This document shows, one piece after another, positions 9,720-18,625 of a stretch of 64,000 nucleotides of DNA. A program made the position numbers and the translations under genes. Each line of letters opens with the position of its first letter. The stretch's first letter is position 1. The notes beneath the pieces are model-generated. The model saw nothing but the letters and a program-made list of their open reading frames with translations. It ran no database searches and was not told the origin of the DNA. Source of the stretch: Falsirhodobacter algicola (GTDB taxonomy: Bacteria; Pseudomonadota; Alphaproteobacteria; Rhodobacterales; Rhodobacteraceae); NCBI RefSeq assembly GCF_018279165.1, contig NZ_CP047289.1, positions 1,548,501-1,612,500 of the forward strand, given 5' to 3'.

Positions 9720-11053
9720 GCCGTACCCTGCCCCTTCTGACCGCTCTGGCCCTGGCAGGGTGCGCGGTCGGCCCGACATACGAAACGCCCAGCATGCCCG
9801 TCGCCTCCACCTTCAACGAGGCGAGCGCCGCCTCGATCGGAGAGGTGGCAAAGCGCCAGTGGTGGACGCAGTTCAACGATCCGATGCTGACGGATCTGGT
9901 GCAGCGGGGTCTGGCGCAGAACCTCGACCTCGCCGCCCAGAACCAGCGGATCGAAGCCGCCCGCGCCAGCCTGCGCCAGACCGGCGTCAGCGATGCCATC
10001 AGCGGCGATCTGAGCACCACCAGCGAACGGTCGGGCAGCGATAGCAGCGCCGCGGCCTACAACACGTCGTCCACGCTGTCGGCCGATCTCGTGATCGACC
10101 TCTTCGGCCGGGTCCGCCGCCAGCGCGAGGCCGCCGTCGCCGATCTTGGGGCCGCCGAGGCGGGGATGGGCGTCAGCCGCCTTGCCTATCTGTCGTCGAT
10201 CATCGGGGCCTATCTGGACGCACGCTATGCCCAGAACGCGCTGGAACTGACGCGCCAGACCATCGACACCCGCACCCGCACGCTGGAGATCACGCGCAAT
10301 CAGCGCGCCTCGGGCGCGGCGACCGAACTCGACGAGGCGCAGGTGCAGGCGCTGCTGGACAATGCCCGTGCCGACATCCCGGCACTGGAGGCGCAGTTCC
10401 TGTCCAACATCTACGCCATCGCGACGCTGCTGGCCGAACCCGCCCAACCGCTGGTGACGCGGATGCAGGCCGGTGCCCCGCAGCCGCGGCCGCATGATGC
10501 GGGCGGCATCGGCATCCCCGCCGATCTGGTGCGCAACCGTCCCGACGTGCGGCAGGCGGAACGGGAATATGCCAGCGCGGTCGCCGATCTCGGCTATGCC
10601 ACGGCGCAGCTCTATCCGTCCGTCACGCTGTCGGGCTCCGTCACCGAAGGCGGCAGCAATTCCTGGAGCTTCGGGCCGTCGCTGTCGCTGGCCCTTCTGA
10701 ACCGCCCGCAGCTGATCGCCACGCGCGACGAAGCCGCCGCCACCGCCCGCGAGGCCGAGGTGACGTGGCGTCAGACCGTGCTCGAAGCGGTGGAGGATGT
10801 GCAGGACGCCAACAGCACATGGCGCCGCGACGGGCAGACGGTCTCGCTGCTGAACCGTTCGGTCAATTCCTATTCCCGCGCGCTGGAACTGTCGCAGCAG
10901 AACTTCGAAGCCGGCGCCCTGTCGCTTCTGGACCTGCTGGACACGGACCGCTCGCTCGCCTCGGCGCGGCTGTCGCTGGCCGATGCGATCCGCGATCAGG
11001 CGGTGGACTGGGCGACGCTGCAGGTCGCACTCGGGGCGGGCGCCTATCCCTAA
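9716..11053 (+). CDS. RND efflux outer-membrane lipoprotein, OprM/NodT family
   Basis: This 445-aa TolC-like channel completes the tripartite pump. The N-terminus is a lipoprotein signal with lipobox LAGC (Cys at about residue 16), followed by CAVGPTYETP, typical of NodT-family proteins. Two OEP repeats give the long coiled helices (for example residues 60-120 and 255-330). RPDVRQAEREYASAVADLGYA is the family hallmark. The start ATG overlaps the pump stop. The reading frame ends in GAYP close to the stop with no obvious terminator. Confidence 0.93.
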   Translation: MSRTLPLLTALALAGCAVGPTYETPSMPVASTFNEASAASIGEVAKRQWWTQFNDPMLTDLVQRGLAQNLDLAAQNQRIEAARASLRQTGVSDAISGDLSTTSERSGSDSSAAAYNTSSTLSADLVIDLFGRVRRQREAAVADLGAAEAGMGVSRLAYLSSIIGAYLDARYAQNALELTRQTIDTRTRTLEITRNQRASGAATELDEAQVQALLDNARADIPALEAQFLSNIYAIATLLAEPAQPLVTRMQAGAPQPRPHDAGGIGIPADLVRNRPDVRQAEREYASAVADLGYATAQLYPSVTLSGSVTEGGSNSWSFGPSLSLALLNRPQLIATRDEAAATAREAEVTWRQTVLEAVEDVQDANSTWRRDGQTVSLLNRSVNSYSRALELSQQNFEAGALSLLDLLDTDRSLASARLSLADAIRDQAVDWATLQVALGAGAYP

Positions 11054-11134
11054 GGGCGGCATGCGGTCGCATGGCCCAGGCCTTGCAACCGCGCCGCCCC
11101 GGCGCGATGGTGCCGTGACCAGAAGGAGAACACC

Positions 11135-11728
11135 ATGACCACCGGATCCTTGCGCGTTCTTGCCGGCATCGCCGGTGCCGCGCTCTTCATCGCCGCCATC
11201 TGGATCTTCGTCATCGCGCCCAAGATGAACGCCCGCGCGGCCGATGGCATCGGCCGGGGCGAGTATGTCCTATCCACGACCGAAGGGACCGAGTTCACGC
11301 AGGAATCGCTGCCCGGTCAGGTGACGGCGGTCTTCTTCGGCTTCACCCATTGCCCCGATGTCTGCCCCACGACGCTGGGCGACATGATGGGCTGGCAGGA
11401 ACGGCTGGGCGACGAGGCGCAGGATCTGCGCATTCTGTTCGTGACGGTGGACCCCGAACGCGACACGCTGCCGATGCTCAGCGATTACGTCTCGTGGCTG
11501 CCGGGCGCGATCGCCGCGACGGGCACGCCGGACGAGGTGAAGAAGGCCGAGGATGCCTTCCGCGTCTTTGCCCAGCGCGAACCGCTGGAGGATGGCGATT
11601 ACACCATGTCCCACACCTCCAAGGTGATGCTGTTCGACCGCGATGGGGAGTTTGCGGACACCATCTCCTACCAAGAGGACGAGGACAGCGCGGTGGCCAA
11701 GATCGACGCGCTTCTGCAGGCCTCCTGA
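11135..11728 (+). CDS. SCO1/SenC/PrrC-family copper/thiol protein
   Basis: This 197-aa thioredoxin-fold protein delivers copper to the CuA site of cytochrome c oxidase and/or acts in thiol signalling in the periplasm. The N-terminal TM anchor covers residues 8-28. Metal ligands are Cys73 and Cys77 in THCPDVCPT and His160 in TMSHTSK. AGAAGGAGA lies 6-10 bases before the ATG. It is separated from the efflux operon by 81 bases and has no oxidase gene nearby; in Rhodobacter the relative PrrC/SenC influences photosynthesis-gene signalling, but that role cannot be inferred here. Confidence 0.9.
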   Translation: MTTGSLRVLAGIAGAALFIAAIWIFVIAPKMNARAADGIGRGEYVLSTTEGTEFTQESLPGQVTAVFFGFTHCPDVCPTTLGDMMGWQERLGDEAQDLRILFVTVDPERDTLPMLSDYVSWLPGAIAATGTPDEVKKAEDAFRVFAQREPLEDGDYTMSHTSKVMLFDRDGEFADTISYQEDEDSAVAKIDALLQAS

Positions 11729-11744
11729 CGGGGGGGATTCATGT

Positions 11745-11770
11745 TTCGTTAAGGGTTTTTCGTTAACGAA
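11745..11770. promoter_or_regulatory. Palindrome TTCGTTAACGAA with an upstream repeat of its half
   Basis: A 12-bp perfect palindrome (11759-11770) is preceded by a second TTCGTTAA at 11745-11752, a 14-bp periodicity. It lies 40-65 bp before the gene at 11810. The arrangement looks like an operator, but no cognate regulator is evident. The two TTAA blocks are 10 bp apart, not the 7 bp of a CtrA box. Confidence 0.4.
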
Positions 11771-11809
11771 GAGGTAAGAAACCCCTTCACATCATCGAAG
11801 AACCCTTCC

Positions 11810-13210
11810 GTGACTGGACCCCTCGCCGCGCCGTTCTCATCTCTCATCGTCGCGCCGGACGATCTGGCGGCGGCGCAGGCACTGGCGCTTCCCGTGGCGC
11901 TGATCGTGGCTGAGGATGAGGGCGGGGAGACCACCTTTCGCGCCGCGAACACCCCCCTTTCGGCCGAGGATGCGATGCTGCGGGCGCTTGGCGTGCTGCC
12001 GCTTTCGGCGTCGGGGCGGGACTGTTTGACACGAGTGCAGGCGCTGTGGCGTGCGCGCTTCGATCTTCCGCTTGCCGAAGCCGTGGCCACGGACCGGGCG
12101 GAACTCCTCTCATGGGTGATCGTGCGGCTGGACGACGGGCAACGCCAAGGCGCCGCCCGCGCCACGCGCCTGATGCGCGAGTTGTCGGTGCTGCGGCAGC
12201 AGCATGACACGACGCAGACCTGCTTCCGCGATCTCGAAGATTTCGTGCACCACAACGGCCCGCAGCCGCGCACGCTGGCGATGACGCTCTCGCCCCTGTC
12301 CGGCCAGCGCCCGATCCCCCTGATGGGCGGGGAGGAGTTGATCCAGCGCCTGCCCGGCCGCAGCAGCGGCCTCAGCGACATCGCCCTGCATCTGGCCGAG
12401 GTTCCGGCCCGCCCCGGCGGTGTCCTGACGCTGAGCCTGCAAAGCCCCGACACCCACGACACCCTCGCGATCTGGAGCGTTCCGGCCGCGCGCCTGCAAC
12501 GCGGCTGGCTGCGATTTGCGCTGGACCGGGCGCTGGGCCCGGACCCGGTGGGGCTGATGATCGCCGTCGGGTATCAGGGGGAGGGGCACATCGCCCTGTC
12601 CGTCGCCCTGCACCATCCCGATCCGCGTTTCCACGGCCGCCTGCGCGACAGGCGGCTGGAGACGATTCCCGCCCTGCGGCTGTGGCGCTGGGTGGCGGGG
12701 GTCAGCGCGCCGGTGGCGGTCGATGCCGTCCTGCCCGTCGGCGGGCAAAGCCGCCTGCGCCGGGTCGATCCCGCGCATCTGATGACGGCGCTCGATCTAG
12801 GCACCTTCGCCCCCCTCCCCCCGGTGGAGGGCGGGGAGGCGCTTTTGGTCCATGTCCTGCCGGATACCGCCGCCTGCGGCCTGCTGACGGGGGCCGCCTT
12901 GCCCGGAATGTCCCATGCCTTCGCCGGCATCCAGACGCGCCATCCCGACGCGCCCCCGGTGGAATATCGGATGTGCCTGGCCCCCGCCCGGCTGCGTCCG
13001 CGCAGTCCGGGGCGCCTGCCGGAGATCGCGCCCGGCCACTGTTCCGGCTGGGTCTGCCTTGCCCCGCAAGAGGCCGGGCAGCTTCATATCCTGCCCCCCG
13101 CCCCACTGGAGGAGGCGCATGACATCTACCTCATGACGCGGCTTCCGGCGGGGCAGACCTCCAACGCCTTCGGCTGGTCCACCTTCGCCGATATCGGCCT
13201 GCTGCATTAG
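11810..13210 (+). CDS. Protein of unknown function paired with a glycosyltransferase
   Basis: This is a 466-aa soluble protein with a GTG start. There is no signal peptide and no clear TM segment. The first 150 residues look like an alpha/beta region followed by a helical stretch (RLMRELSVLRQQHDTTQTCFRDLEDFVHH at about 125-152). The middle and end are beta-rich and include a repeated Trp/Gly pattern (CSGWVCLAPQEAG). It ends 9 bases before the glycosyltransferase gene and was probably co-transcribed with it, so a role in making or modifying a surface glycan is inferred only from context. It may belong to a Rhodobacteraceae-restricted DUF family (DUF6212 is a guess from memory). Confidence 0.65.
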   Translation: MTGPLAAPFSSLIVAPDDLAAAQALALPVALIVAEDEGGETTFRAANTPLSAEDAMLRALGVLPLSASGRDCLTRVQALWRARFDLPLAEAVATDRAELLSWVIVRLDDGQRQGAARATRLMRELSVLRQQHDTTQTCFRDLEDFVHHNGPQPRTLAMTLSPLSGQRPIPLMGGEELIQRLPGRSSGLSDIALHLAEVPARPGGVLTLSLQSPDTHDTLAIWSVPAARLQRGWLRFALDRALGPDPVGLMIAVGYQGEGHIALSVALHHPDPRFHGRLRDRRLETIPALRLWRWVAGVSAPVAVDAVLPVGGQSRLRRVDPAHLMTALDLGTFAPLPPVEGGEALLVHVLPDTAACGLLTGAALPGMSHAFAGIQTRHPDAPPVEYRMCLAPARLRPRSPGRLPEIAPGHCSGWVCLAPQEAGQLHILPPAPLEEAHDIYLMTRLPAGQTSNAFGWSTFADIGLLH

Positions 13211-13219
13211 GGGAACGCC

Positions 13220-15838
13220 ATGATGAACGCCCCTGTCCCGCTGCTGATCCGCCCGGCCCCGGCCCTCGGCGCGCCGCGGATCGCGGTCGTCATTCCCGTT
13301 CACGGCCATTGCGTCCTGCTGTCCGAAGCGATCGAAAGCGTCCTGAGCCAGCGCGCGGGCTTCGGCATCCGCATCCTTCTGGTGAATGACGGCTGCCCGC
13401 AGGTCGAAACGGACCGCACCTGCCGCGATCATGCCCGCGCCGCGCCCGAGCGGATCACCTATCTGCGCAAACCCCATGGCGGGCTGAGCGATGCGCGCAA
13501 TCACGGCATCCGCTACGCTCTCGCCGCGTGGCCCTCGGTGGAGGCGGTCTATATGCTGGACGCCGACAACCGCCTGCGCCCCGACGCGCTGGCCCATGCG
13601 ATGGCCGCGCTGGACACCCACCCGGACGCCGCTTGGATCCACCCCAATATCGACATGTTCGGGATGAGTTGGGCCGGCGATTACGGGGGCGAGTATTCCC
13701 GGCTGATCCACACCGTGATGAACACCTGCGAGGCCGGAAGCCTGATCCGCCGCTGCGTGTTCGAGGCGGGGATCTTCTTCGACACCGCCTTTCGTGCGGG
13801 GTTCGAGGATTGGGATTTCTTTCTCAGCGCCGCCGGGGCGGGCTTTCGCGGGCGCAACATCGAAAGCTTCGGCTTTCTGTATCGCAAACGCGCCGAAAGC
13901 ATGCTGGCCCGGTCCGATCGCGAGGGCGAGGCGATCCGCCGCGAGCTGCGCCGCAAACACGCGGCGCTGTTCAGCCCGCGCGGCCTTGCCGCAGCCGAAC
14001 AGGCCGAAGCGCCGCGCTATGCCATCCTTTTGACCGACCGGGACGAGGTGCTGCTCTCGGTCGATCCCGACGCCTCCGATGCCCGCCGCATCCGCCATGC
14101 CGATTACGAGGCGATGTGGTGGCGCACCCAGACCGGCAGCAGCCGCCATCACGCCCCACCCATCACCGTCGTGACGACAGGCCCGGTTCTGGCGGCACTG
14201 CGCGGGGCGGGGCTGCTGCATTCGACGCTCTGGTGGCTGGAGCGGCGGCTCGAGGATGCGCCCTTCGCCGCGCTGGAGATGGAGCCGCAGACCGCCGACC
14301 GGCTCGACTGGTCCGAGGGGAATATCGACGGCCAGCGCCCGTCCCGCGCCGCGCTCGTGATGCTGCGCCCCGGCGTGATGACCGAGGCGATGCGCGCACC
14401 GTCGATCAACTGGATCGGCGGGATCGCGGCCGAACCCTGCGCGCTGCCGCTGCATACGGTCTGCCTGCGCCTGCCTTACGAACTGTGTCCGCCCGGCGGC
14501 GCGTTCGATAGCACCGTCCACGACCTCGTGGCGCTGGCCGCGCGCTACCGCGCCTCTCCCTATCGCGCCGCGATGGAGCATGAATGGGAATGGCGCCAGC
14601 CCGGCATTCCGTGGCGCGCGCGCACCCATGCCATCGCGCAGATCTCCACCGGGCTCGGCACGCCCTATCCGCGGCTGGCGCGGGAGGGGCGGGATATCGG
14701 CTTCATCCTGTCCCTCAACGATACGGCGGGCATCGAACGCGCGGCGCGGAATGCGGCGCGTGCCCTGCGGCAGGCGGGGCAGCGGACCCATCTTTTCGTG
14801 ATCGACGGCCAGTCCTGCCCCTATGGCGCGGAATGGCGGGCGGCCTTCGACAGCGTGACCTTCCTCGCCGATCCGGCCTTTGCCCCGTGGGATGACGGAA
14901 GCAGCCGCTTCTTCGGGACCGATATCACCGAATGGTCCCGCCATGGCGATCAGCGGCAGGCGACGGCGATGCTGGCATGGCTCGATCTGGTGGTGAACGT
15001 CCATGGCGGCGCCATCGCCGGCGTCATGGGCCGCCTGAAGGCGATAGGCGTGCGCACCGCCCTGTCGCTGCATCACAGCGACCGCAGCCCGTTCCAGCGG
15101 ATGATCGGCAACACCTATCTCGGCCTCGCTTTCGAGGATGCCTACGATCTGATCCTGCCCTGTTCGCAGCGGCTGGCCGATTGGTGTCACGGCATGGGCG
15201 TGCCGGAGGCGAAGATCGTCCCCGTGCCGAACGCGCCGGGCTTTGCCCTGCCGCCGGGGGCGGAGGCCCGCATCGCCGCGCGCCGCGCCGCCCGCGCGCC
15301 CACCGCGCCGCTGCGGGTGCTGTTCCTCGGCCCGCTGGAGCGGCGCAAGGGCATCGACCGGTTGATCCCCGTGCTGGAGGCCAGCCGCGCCTGCCTTCCG
15401 GTGGAATGGCGCATCGCCGGCCAGCCCGCCGCCATGGCCGAGGGGGTGGATCTACCCCCCGCGCTTCGGACGCTGCTGGAACCGCCCCTCGGCACGCCCG
15501 AGGCTTTGGCCGGTGCGCTCGAATGGGCGGATGTGCTGTTCCTGCCCTCTCATCACGAAGGGCTGTCCCTGACGGTGCTGGAGGCGATGCGCTCCGGGGT
15601 CGTCCCGCTGGTGACCGATGCGGGCGCGGTCACGGAAGTGGTGCGCGAGGGGCAGAACGGCATCGTCCTGTCCCAAAGCCATACGCTGCCCGAGGCGATG
15701 TCCGCCCTTGCCGAACTTTGCCGCGATGGTGGGTTGGTGCGGCGGCTGTCGGCGCAGGCCCGCGCCGACATGGCCGGGCGCGACTGGGACGGGGCGGTGC
15801 GCCCCCTCCTCCGCCGATTGTCCGAATTCCGGCCCTAG
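13220..15838 (+). CDS. Two-module glycosyltransferase (GT2 N-terminal, GT4 C-terminal)
   Basis: This 872-aa enzyme seems able to add two sugars. The N-terminal GT-A module (about 12-260) has VVIPVHGHC, LVNDGCPQ, HGGLSDARNHG and the metal-binding MLDADNRL (D-x-D), then FEDWDFFLSAA. The central 250-500 region is unassigned. The C-terminal GT-B module (about 480-870) has GPLERRKGIDRL and the GT4 signature PSHHEGLSLTVLEAMRSGV with the E-x7-E pair. ATGATG at the start leaves two equivalent choices. The stop TAG overlaps the stop of the convergent LacI gene in a CTAG palindrome. Acceptor and sugar are unknown. Confidence 0.85.
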   Translation: MMNAPVPLLIRPAPALGAPRIAVVIPVHGHCVLLSEAIESVLSQRAGFGIRILLVNDGCPQVETDRTCRDHARAAPERITYLRKPHGGLSDARNHGIRYALAAWPSVEAVYMLDADNRLRPDALAHAMAALDTHPDAAWIHPNIDMFGMSWAGDYGGEYSRLIHTVMNTCEAGSLIRRCVFEAGIFFDTAFRAGFEDWDFFLSAAGAGFRGRNIESFGFLYRKRAESMLARSDREGEAIRRELRRKHAALFSPRGLAAAEQAEAPRYAILLTDRDEVLLSVDPDASDARRIRHADYEAMWWRTQTGSSRHHAPPITVVTTGPVLAALRGAGLLHSTLWWLERRLEDAPFAALEMEPQTADRLDWSEGNIDGQRPSRAALVMLRPGVMTEAMRAPSINWIGGIAAEPCALPLHTVCLRLPYELCPPGGAFDSTVHDLVALAARYRASPYRAAMEHEWEWRQPGIPWRARTHAIAQISTGLGTPYPRLAREGRDIGFILSLNDTAGIERAARNAARALRQAGQRTHLFVIDGQSCPYGAEWRAAFDSVTFLADPAFAPWDDGSSRFFGTDITEWSRHGDQRQATAMLAWLDLVVNVHGGAIAGVMGRLKAIGVRTALSLHHSDRSPFQRMIGNTYLGLAFEDAYDLILPCSQRLADWCHGMGVPEAKIVPVPNAPGFALPPGAEARIAARRAARAPTAPLRVLFLGPLERRKGIDRLIPVLEASRACLPVEWRIAGQPAAMAEGVDLPPALRTLLEPPLGTPEALAGALEWADVLFLPSHHEGLSLTVLEAMRSGVVPLVTDAGAVTEVVREGQNGIVLSQSHTLPEAMSALAELCRDGGLVRRLSAQARADMAGRDWDGAVRPLLRRLSEFRP

Positions 15839-16848
15839 CGGATCGTGTCCCCGGGGTTGAGCCGGGGCGTCAGCGCGACGATCTCCCCGCCGATGATCCC
15901 CTCGGGGTGGCGGCCCGCCACGATCGCGGCGGCCTGGCGCCCGATCTCGAACCGGCAGGCATCCATGGTGGCGAGCCGCATCGGCAGCCCGTCCAGCAGA
16001 TCGACATCGTTGAACCCCGCAAGGCCCATCCGCCCCGGAATGTCGATCCCCTGCTCCAGACAATAGAGCAAGCCCCCCGCCCCGATCATGTCGTTCGAAT
16101 AATAGAGGAAATCGAGATCGGGCGACCGGGCGAGCATCGCCGCCGTCATCTCCCGCCCCTTGGCCAGCGAAGAGCCGCCCTCGTAGAACTCCTTGTCCTG
16201 CACCTCGACCCCGGCATCGGCCAGCGCGCTGCGGAACCCCTCCAGCCGCTTGCGCGCCCGGTGATCCCCCGCCATCCGCGTGCCGAGGAAACCGATACGG
16301 CGGTAGCCGGCCGCAAGGATCGCCTCGGCCATCATCCGCCCCGCCCGCGCATGCGAGATGCCGACCGCCGTGTCGATCACCGGCCCGTCCACATCCATGA
16401 TCTCCACCACCGGCACGCCGGCATTGCCCAGCATCGCCCGCGCTGCGTCCGAATGCTCCAGCCCCGCGACGATCAGCCCCGACGGCCGCCATGAGAGCAT
16501 TTCGTAGATGACGGTCTCCTCCTTCTCGGCGCGGTAGCCGGTGACGCCGAAGACGGGTTGCAGCCCCGTATCCTCCAGCACCGCCGAGATCGCCTCCAGC
16601 ACCTCGGGGAAGACCATGTTCGAGAGCGAAGGGATGATCACCCCGACGAGGTTCACCCGCTGGCTGGCCAGCGCGCCCGCAATCTTGTTGGGCACATAGC
16701 CCAGCGATTTCGCGGCATCGAGCACCCGTTCCCGCGTGGCCGGAGAGACGTCGCCCCGGTTGCGCAGCACACGGCTGACCGTCATCTCGCTGACGCCGGA
16801 CGCCTCCGACACGTCACGCAATGTCAGGGGTCTGCGCTGGTCGGCCAT
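15835..16848 (-). CDS. LacI-family transcriptional regulator (GntR-like, gluconate/sugar-acid type)
   Basis: This 337-aa repressor has the LacI helix-turn-helix at about 9-30 (LRDVSEASGVSEMTVSRVL), hinge YVPNKIAGALASQRVN, and a periplasmic-binding-like sensor domain to the end. Its sequence style resembles gluconate-type GntR repressors. ATG 16848 has GGAG seven bases upstream; an open extension into the tRNA gene is not coding. No sugar-metabolism gene sits beside it: one side is the convergent glycosyltransferase, the other a tRNA and an inserted element. It may have been separated from its target, or act elsewhere. Confidence 0.88.
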   Translation of the reverse strand: MADQRRPLTLRDVSEASGVSEMTVSRVLRNRGDVSPATRERVLDAAKSLGYVPNKIAGALASQRVNLVGVIIPSLSNMVFPEVLEAISAVLEDTGLQPVFGVTGYRAEKEETVIYEMLSWRPSGLIVAGLEHSDAARAMLGNAGVPVVEIMDVDGPVIDTAVGISHARAGRMMAEAILAAGYRRIGFLGTRMAGDHRARKRLEGFRSALADAGVEVQDKEFYEGGSSLAKGREMTAAMLARSPDLDFLYYSNDMIGAGGLLYCLEQGIDIPGRMGLAGFNDVDLLDGLPMRLATMDACRFEIGRQAAAIVAGRHPEGIIGGEIVALTPRLNPGDTIR

Positions 16849-16947
16849 GTCACGCTCCGGAAGTGTTTTCCCGTTGTTACATGCAACTGCGACCATGTCC
16901 AAGCGGGGTTGCGGCCCGCCCCGTTTCCCCGCACAAGAGAAGACGGC

Positions 16948-17024
16948 GGCCCCGTGGCTCAACTGGATAGAGCAGCCCCCTCCTAAGGGGCAGGTTGCAG
17001 GTTCGAATCCTGCCGGGGTCACCA
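16948..17024 (+). tRNA. tRNA-Arg (anticodon CCT)
   Basis: This is a 77-nt cloverleaf. The acceptor GGCCCCG pairs with CGGGGTC (one G-U). The D arm is GCTC/GAGC, the anticodon stem GCCCC/GGGGC with loop CTCCTAA (anticodon CCT, reading AGG), and the T arm GCAGG-TTCGAAT-CCTGC. A is the discriminator and CCA is encoded. Its 3' end is the attachment site of the adjacent element. Confidence 0.97.
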
Positions 17025-17025
17025 T
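17008..17025 (+). repeat. attL: 18-bp core shared with attR
   Basis: TCCTGCCGGGGTCACCAT covers the 3' T-stem, acceptor strand and CCA of the tRNA plus one base. It is identical to 28313-28330. The base just upstream differs (A at 17007, C at 28312), so the identity is exactly 18 bp on that side. Confidence 0.93.
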
Positions 17026-17034
17026 TTGTCATCA

Positions 17035-18159
17035 TTATCTTTTTTCTTTCATTGGTTTGTTCGTCGTCTTGGCGAACCTTCCAGAATGGTTCGCCAAGTT
17101 TTGTTCTCCGTTCGGACGGGTGATCAGCTTTTCGAAAGCTGTATCTGCCAGTCCTTCGCGTTCCGCCGCAGCAGTGTAGTGCTGCACGAGCGCCAGCGAT
17201 TTATGCCCGGTCACTGCCGCGATCTGGTTCGTGGTGGCACCTGCCTCTGCAAGCCGCCGTGCGCAGGCCTTTCGCAGGCCGTGCGACGAGCAGGCGGGCA
17301 ATCCTGCCTCCTTGGTCCAGCGCTGCATGAGGTTGCCCAAGCCGCCGACCGAGCGCGCCGTGCCGCGGCTGGTGGATATGAAAGGCCGATCCGACGCCAA
17401 GGTGGCCAGGACCGAGGCAAGATCCGGGTGCAGAGGAATCGATATCAGCTGGCCGTTTGATTTCTTGGTCTTCTGGCGGCGGTATCGGAAACGGCCATCC
17501 TTGATGTTCCAAGGTCCGAGCTGCACGGCATCGACACGCGCAGCGCCCGTATACAGCATGAGCGTCATCACGGTGTGGGCCTCGGTTCCCTGCGGATGCA
17601 CGCGGATGAACTGCGCGATCTCTGCCTCAGTCCAGGTGTGGAAGCCCTCCGTGGCGACCTTGTAGGGCTTCGTGGCGCGTGCCGGGTTGTCGGTCCGCCA
17701 TTCCAACGTGATCGCGTAGTCCAGAAGCTGGATCAGCCTCTTGCGCAGGTTGTTGGCGGCTGCCGGCGTGTCCGCCTTGGCAGCCAGAAGGTCCTGCACA
17801 TGACGGAGCTGCATCAGATGCACAGGCTTGTCGCCGTGCTGCTGGCGGAAGTTCTCGACCACACCGCGGTAAACGCGCTGCGTCGATGCCTCGAGCGCCA
17901 GGAAGTCCTGCGACCGGTACCATTTTAAGACGAGCAACTCGACGCTGCCCGGTTTCGCACGGCCCGCGCCAACGCCGCCGCGCGTCCGGTGCCCCTCCAG
18001 CGCAGCCTCGTATCGCCCGATGAAATCCTCTGAGCCATACTCCGATCCAAGCTCGACCGAGAAGCCGCCCTTGCGAAAGCGCCAGCGGCGCTTGCCGTGG
18101 CGGTCGAAATAGGAAGTCGCGCCGGGATACTGGCGGCTGCGCTTCAGGCCTGATCCCAT
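17035..18159 (-). CDS. Tyrosine recombinase / integrase of the tRNA-Arg element
   Basis: This 374-aa phage-type integrase has an N-terminal arm-binding-like region (about 10-60), a SAM-like core-binding domain (70-165) and a catalytic domain (175-340). The catalytic set is complete: Arg208 (TGAARVDAV), a Lys near 230, His293-x-x-Arg296 (SSHGLRKACARR), His319 (VTGHKS) and Tyr328 (QHYTA). The gene ends 10 bp from the tRNA, as usual for tRNA-targeting islands. Its start overlaps the upstream 57-aa ORF. Confidence 0.95.
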   Translation of the reverse strand: MGSGLKRSRQYPGATSYFDRHGKRRWRFRKGGFSVELGSEYGSEDFIGRYEAALEGHRTRGGVGAGRAKPGSVELLVLKWYRSQDFLALEASTQRVYRGVVENFRQQHGDKPVHLMQLRHVQDLLAAKADTPAAANNLRKRLIQLLDYAITLEWRTDNPARATKPYKVATEGFHTWTEAEIAQFIRVHPQGTEAHTVMTLMLYTGAARVDAVQLGPWNIKDGRFRYRRQKTKKSNGQLISIPLHPDLASVLATLASDRPFISTSRGTARSVGGLGNLMQRWTKEAGLPACSSHGLRKACARRLAEAGATTNQIAAVTGHKSLALVQHYTAAAEREGLADTAFEKLITRPNGEQNLANHSGRFAKTTNKPMKEKR

Positions 18160-18317
18160 GGGTTCTTCTCCTGCTGCGTCTTCGGCGTGGCCGTGTAGAT
18201 GACGACGGTGCCATCACGGCTGATCTCTGAACGCCCGATGGGGATCCCGGCATCCCGATACGCCTTCAGGTATCGGGTCAGCTCGGATTGCGTGATGCGT
18301 GCCTTCTCTGCCGCCAT
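18144..18317 (-). CDS. 57-aa ORF translationally coupled to the integrase
   Basis: The translation begins MAAEKARITQSELTRYLKAY and ends KNPWDQA. ATG 18317 has a strong Shine-Dalgarno (GAGGAGG) 6 bases upstream. The 3' end overlaps the integrase start by 16 bases, a common arrangement for a small gene coupled to int. The N-terminal helix followed by GIPIGRSEISRDGTVVIYT fits a small DNA-binding or accessory protein, but no family is recognised. Too short for standard ORF thresholds, so easily missed. Confidence 0.75.
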   Translation of the reverse strand: MAAEKARITQSELTRYLKAYRDAGIPIGRSEISRDGTVVIYTATPKTQQEKNPWDQA

Positions 18318-18345
18318 CTTCGCCTCCTCAGGCTCTCTGGTCAGC

Positions 18346-18537
18346 CTAAGGCCGCCCCGGCATCAGCAGTGCCTCGATCTGCTCCGGAGACAGGAGCATC
18401 AGGTTGCCAAGCTGGTAGTAGTTGCCGGTCTCCCGAGCCTTCGTGCGGATGAGGCGCGGCGACACCCGCACACCGTGCTCGAGCAACTGCTTCGCCCAGT
18501 TCTCCGGGGTTTTCCCTTCCATCAAGAGTTCCGACAT
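18346..18537 (-). CDS. Excisionase-like small DNA-binding protein
   Basis: This is a 63-aa protein (MSELLMEGKTPENWAKQL...). The pattern of a helix-turn-helix recognition region (TPENWAKQLLEHGVRVSPRLIRTKARE) followed by a short hairpin (YYQLGNLMLLSPEQIEALL) resembles MerR/Xis-type directionality factors. GGAGG lies six bases before ATG 18537, so the longer frame starting at 18618 is rejected. It sits directly upstream of the coupled ORF and integrase, and divergent from the XRE regulator. Function inferred from size and place. Confidence 0.6.
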   Translation of the reverse strand: MSELLMEGKTPENWAKQLLEHGVRVSPRLIRTKARETGNYYQLGNLMLLSPEQIEALLMPGRP

Positions 18538-18625
18538 CGGCGCCTCCGGTTTCATACGCTGTCGGGTTGATGCTACCAGCCAAATGCACGGCTTCACAGC
18601 CTTTCTTTTTTCAGGCACAATTACC

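Noticed and set aside
6441-9779. Very long open frame antisense to the RND pump
   Set aside because: High third-position GC on the coding strand leaves stop-free frames opposite most genes; its His/Arg/Asp-rich translation has no domain, while the plus strand encodes a complete pump.
11749-11766. CtrA-type site (TTAA...TTAA) before the 11810 gene
   Set aside because: The half-sites are 10 bp apart; the CtrA consensus needs 7.
12797-15190. Long antisense frame over the glycosyltransferase gene
   Set aside because: Same composition artefact; the plus-strand protein has intact glycosyltransferase motifs.
16848-17025. N-terminal extension of the LacI regulator through the tRNA
   Set aside because: It would read antisense through tRNA-Arg; the ATG at 16848 has a good ribosome-binding site and gives the standard family start.
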